Positions 63,530 through 63,608 of a stretch of DNA of 63,608 bases are shown here, one piece after another. The translations under genes and the position numbers were made by a program. The notes under the pieces are model-generated. The model was not told the DNA's origin, did no database searches, and worked only from the letters and a program-made list of their open reading frames with translations. The stretch comes from Cyanobacteria bacterium SIG31 (GTDB taxonomy: Bacteria; Cyanobacteriota; Vampirovibrionia; Gastranaerophilales; Gastranaerophilaceae): the NCBI GenBank assembly GCA_015152465.1, contig SUTX01000012.1, positions 1 through 63,608 of the forward strand. Reading direction: 5' to 3'. Position 1 is the first letter of the stretch; the number at the start of each line of letters is the position of its first letter.

Positions 63530-63608
63530 TCAGTAGTTATATAAAAATCTTGAAAAATTGAGAAAAATTTATGCCACTTAGAACATGCGTCGTAATTGAC
63601 TTTTAACT

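Noticed and set aside
63340..63561. Open frame of 73 codons in the GC-rich cassette
   Set aside because: It reads through the tRNA-Asn fragment on the opposite strand; composition bias explains the frame.

Overview
The window is a low-GC (roughly one third G+C by eye), densely coded bacterial chromosome segment. I infer a Gastranaerophilales-like member of the non-photosynthetic Cyanobacteriota (Melainabacteria). The grounds are: ATP synthase beta and epsilon genes standing alone as a pair, as in cyanobacteria; Gram-negative envelope genes (a Wza-type exporter with SLBB repeats, gmhA); an anaerobe's enzyme set (radical SAM proteins, 2-hydroxyacyl-CoA-dehydratase-like proteins, a flavin reductase-rubredoxin fusion, ferritin); a type IV pilin-like protein; and several small proteins sharing an N-terminal NFxA/NFxG tag. 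This placement is an inference; there is no rRNA in the window.

Layout. (1) 1-1805: a HicA-type toxin running off the left edge, a frameshifted FHA-domain gene, and a repeat field that contains the 3' half of a tRNA-Phe. (2) 1806-24026: 18 genes all on the minus strand, nearly without gaps, probably one long operon or a few. Read 5' to 3' it starts with a pair of 2-hydroxyacyl-CoA-dehydratase-like proteins, a PHP hydrolase and a radical SAM protein. It continues with a complete Wzy-type surface polysaccharide pathway (Wza exporter, initiating sugar-phosphate transferase, acyltransferases, three glycosyltransferases, Wzy-like polymerase, pyruvyl transferase fusion, flippase, Wzz). It ends with a SPASM-like radical SAM protein, a PAP2 phosphatase and a lipid kinase. 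(3) 24200-38320: pilin, a putative glycoside hydrolase, uvrB, ispE, two plsC genes, a divergent RelA/SpoT-fold protein converging on a bifunctional Rel, a Ski2-like helicase and an orphan ABC permease. (4) 38400-53050: tRNA-Pro, acetolactate synthase, a ribbon-helix-helix regulator, a degenerate M48 peptidase, tRNA-Leu, tpiA, atpD-atpC, a tandem-duplicated small gene, gshA, rsmA, an Hrb-like flavoprotein and tmRNA. (5) 53051-63608: repeats, gmhA, hom-thrC-proB, ferritin, mscL, fusA, a candidate small RNA with its own promoter and terminator, a zincin-like protein, and a GC-rich cassette beside the 3' half of a tRNA-Asn.

Most notable: (a) an N-terminal tag (MxINxI...NFxA/G) on unrelated proteins; (b) a RelA/SpoT-fold protein that keeps synthetase motif residues and sits end to end with the housekeeping Rel; (c) two 42-nt tRNA 3' halves, both cut exactly at the anticodon loop, plus a shorter tRNA end and a duplicated tmRNA end, which look like integration scars; (d) a promoter-hairpin-terminator small RNA unit after fusA; (e) a 412-bp tandem duplication in which only the N-terminal half of the encoded protein has diversified.
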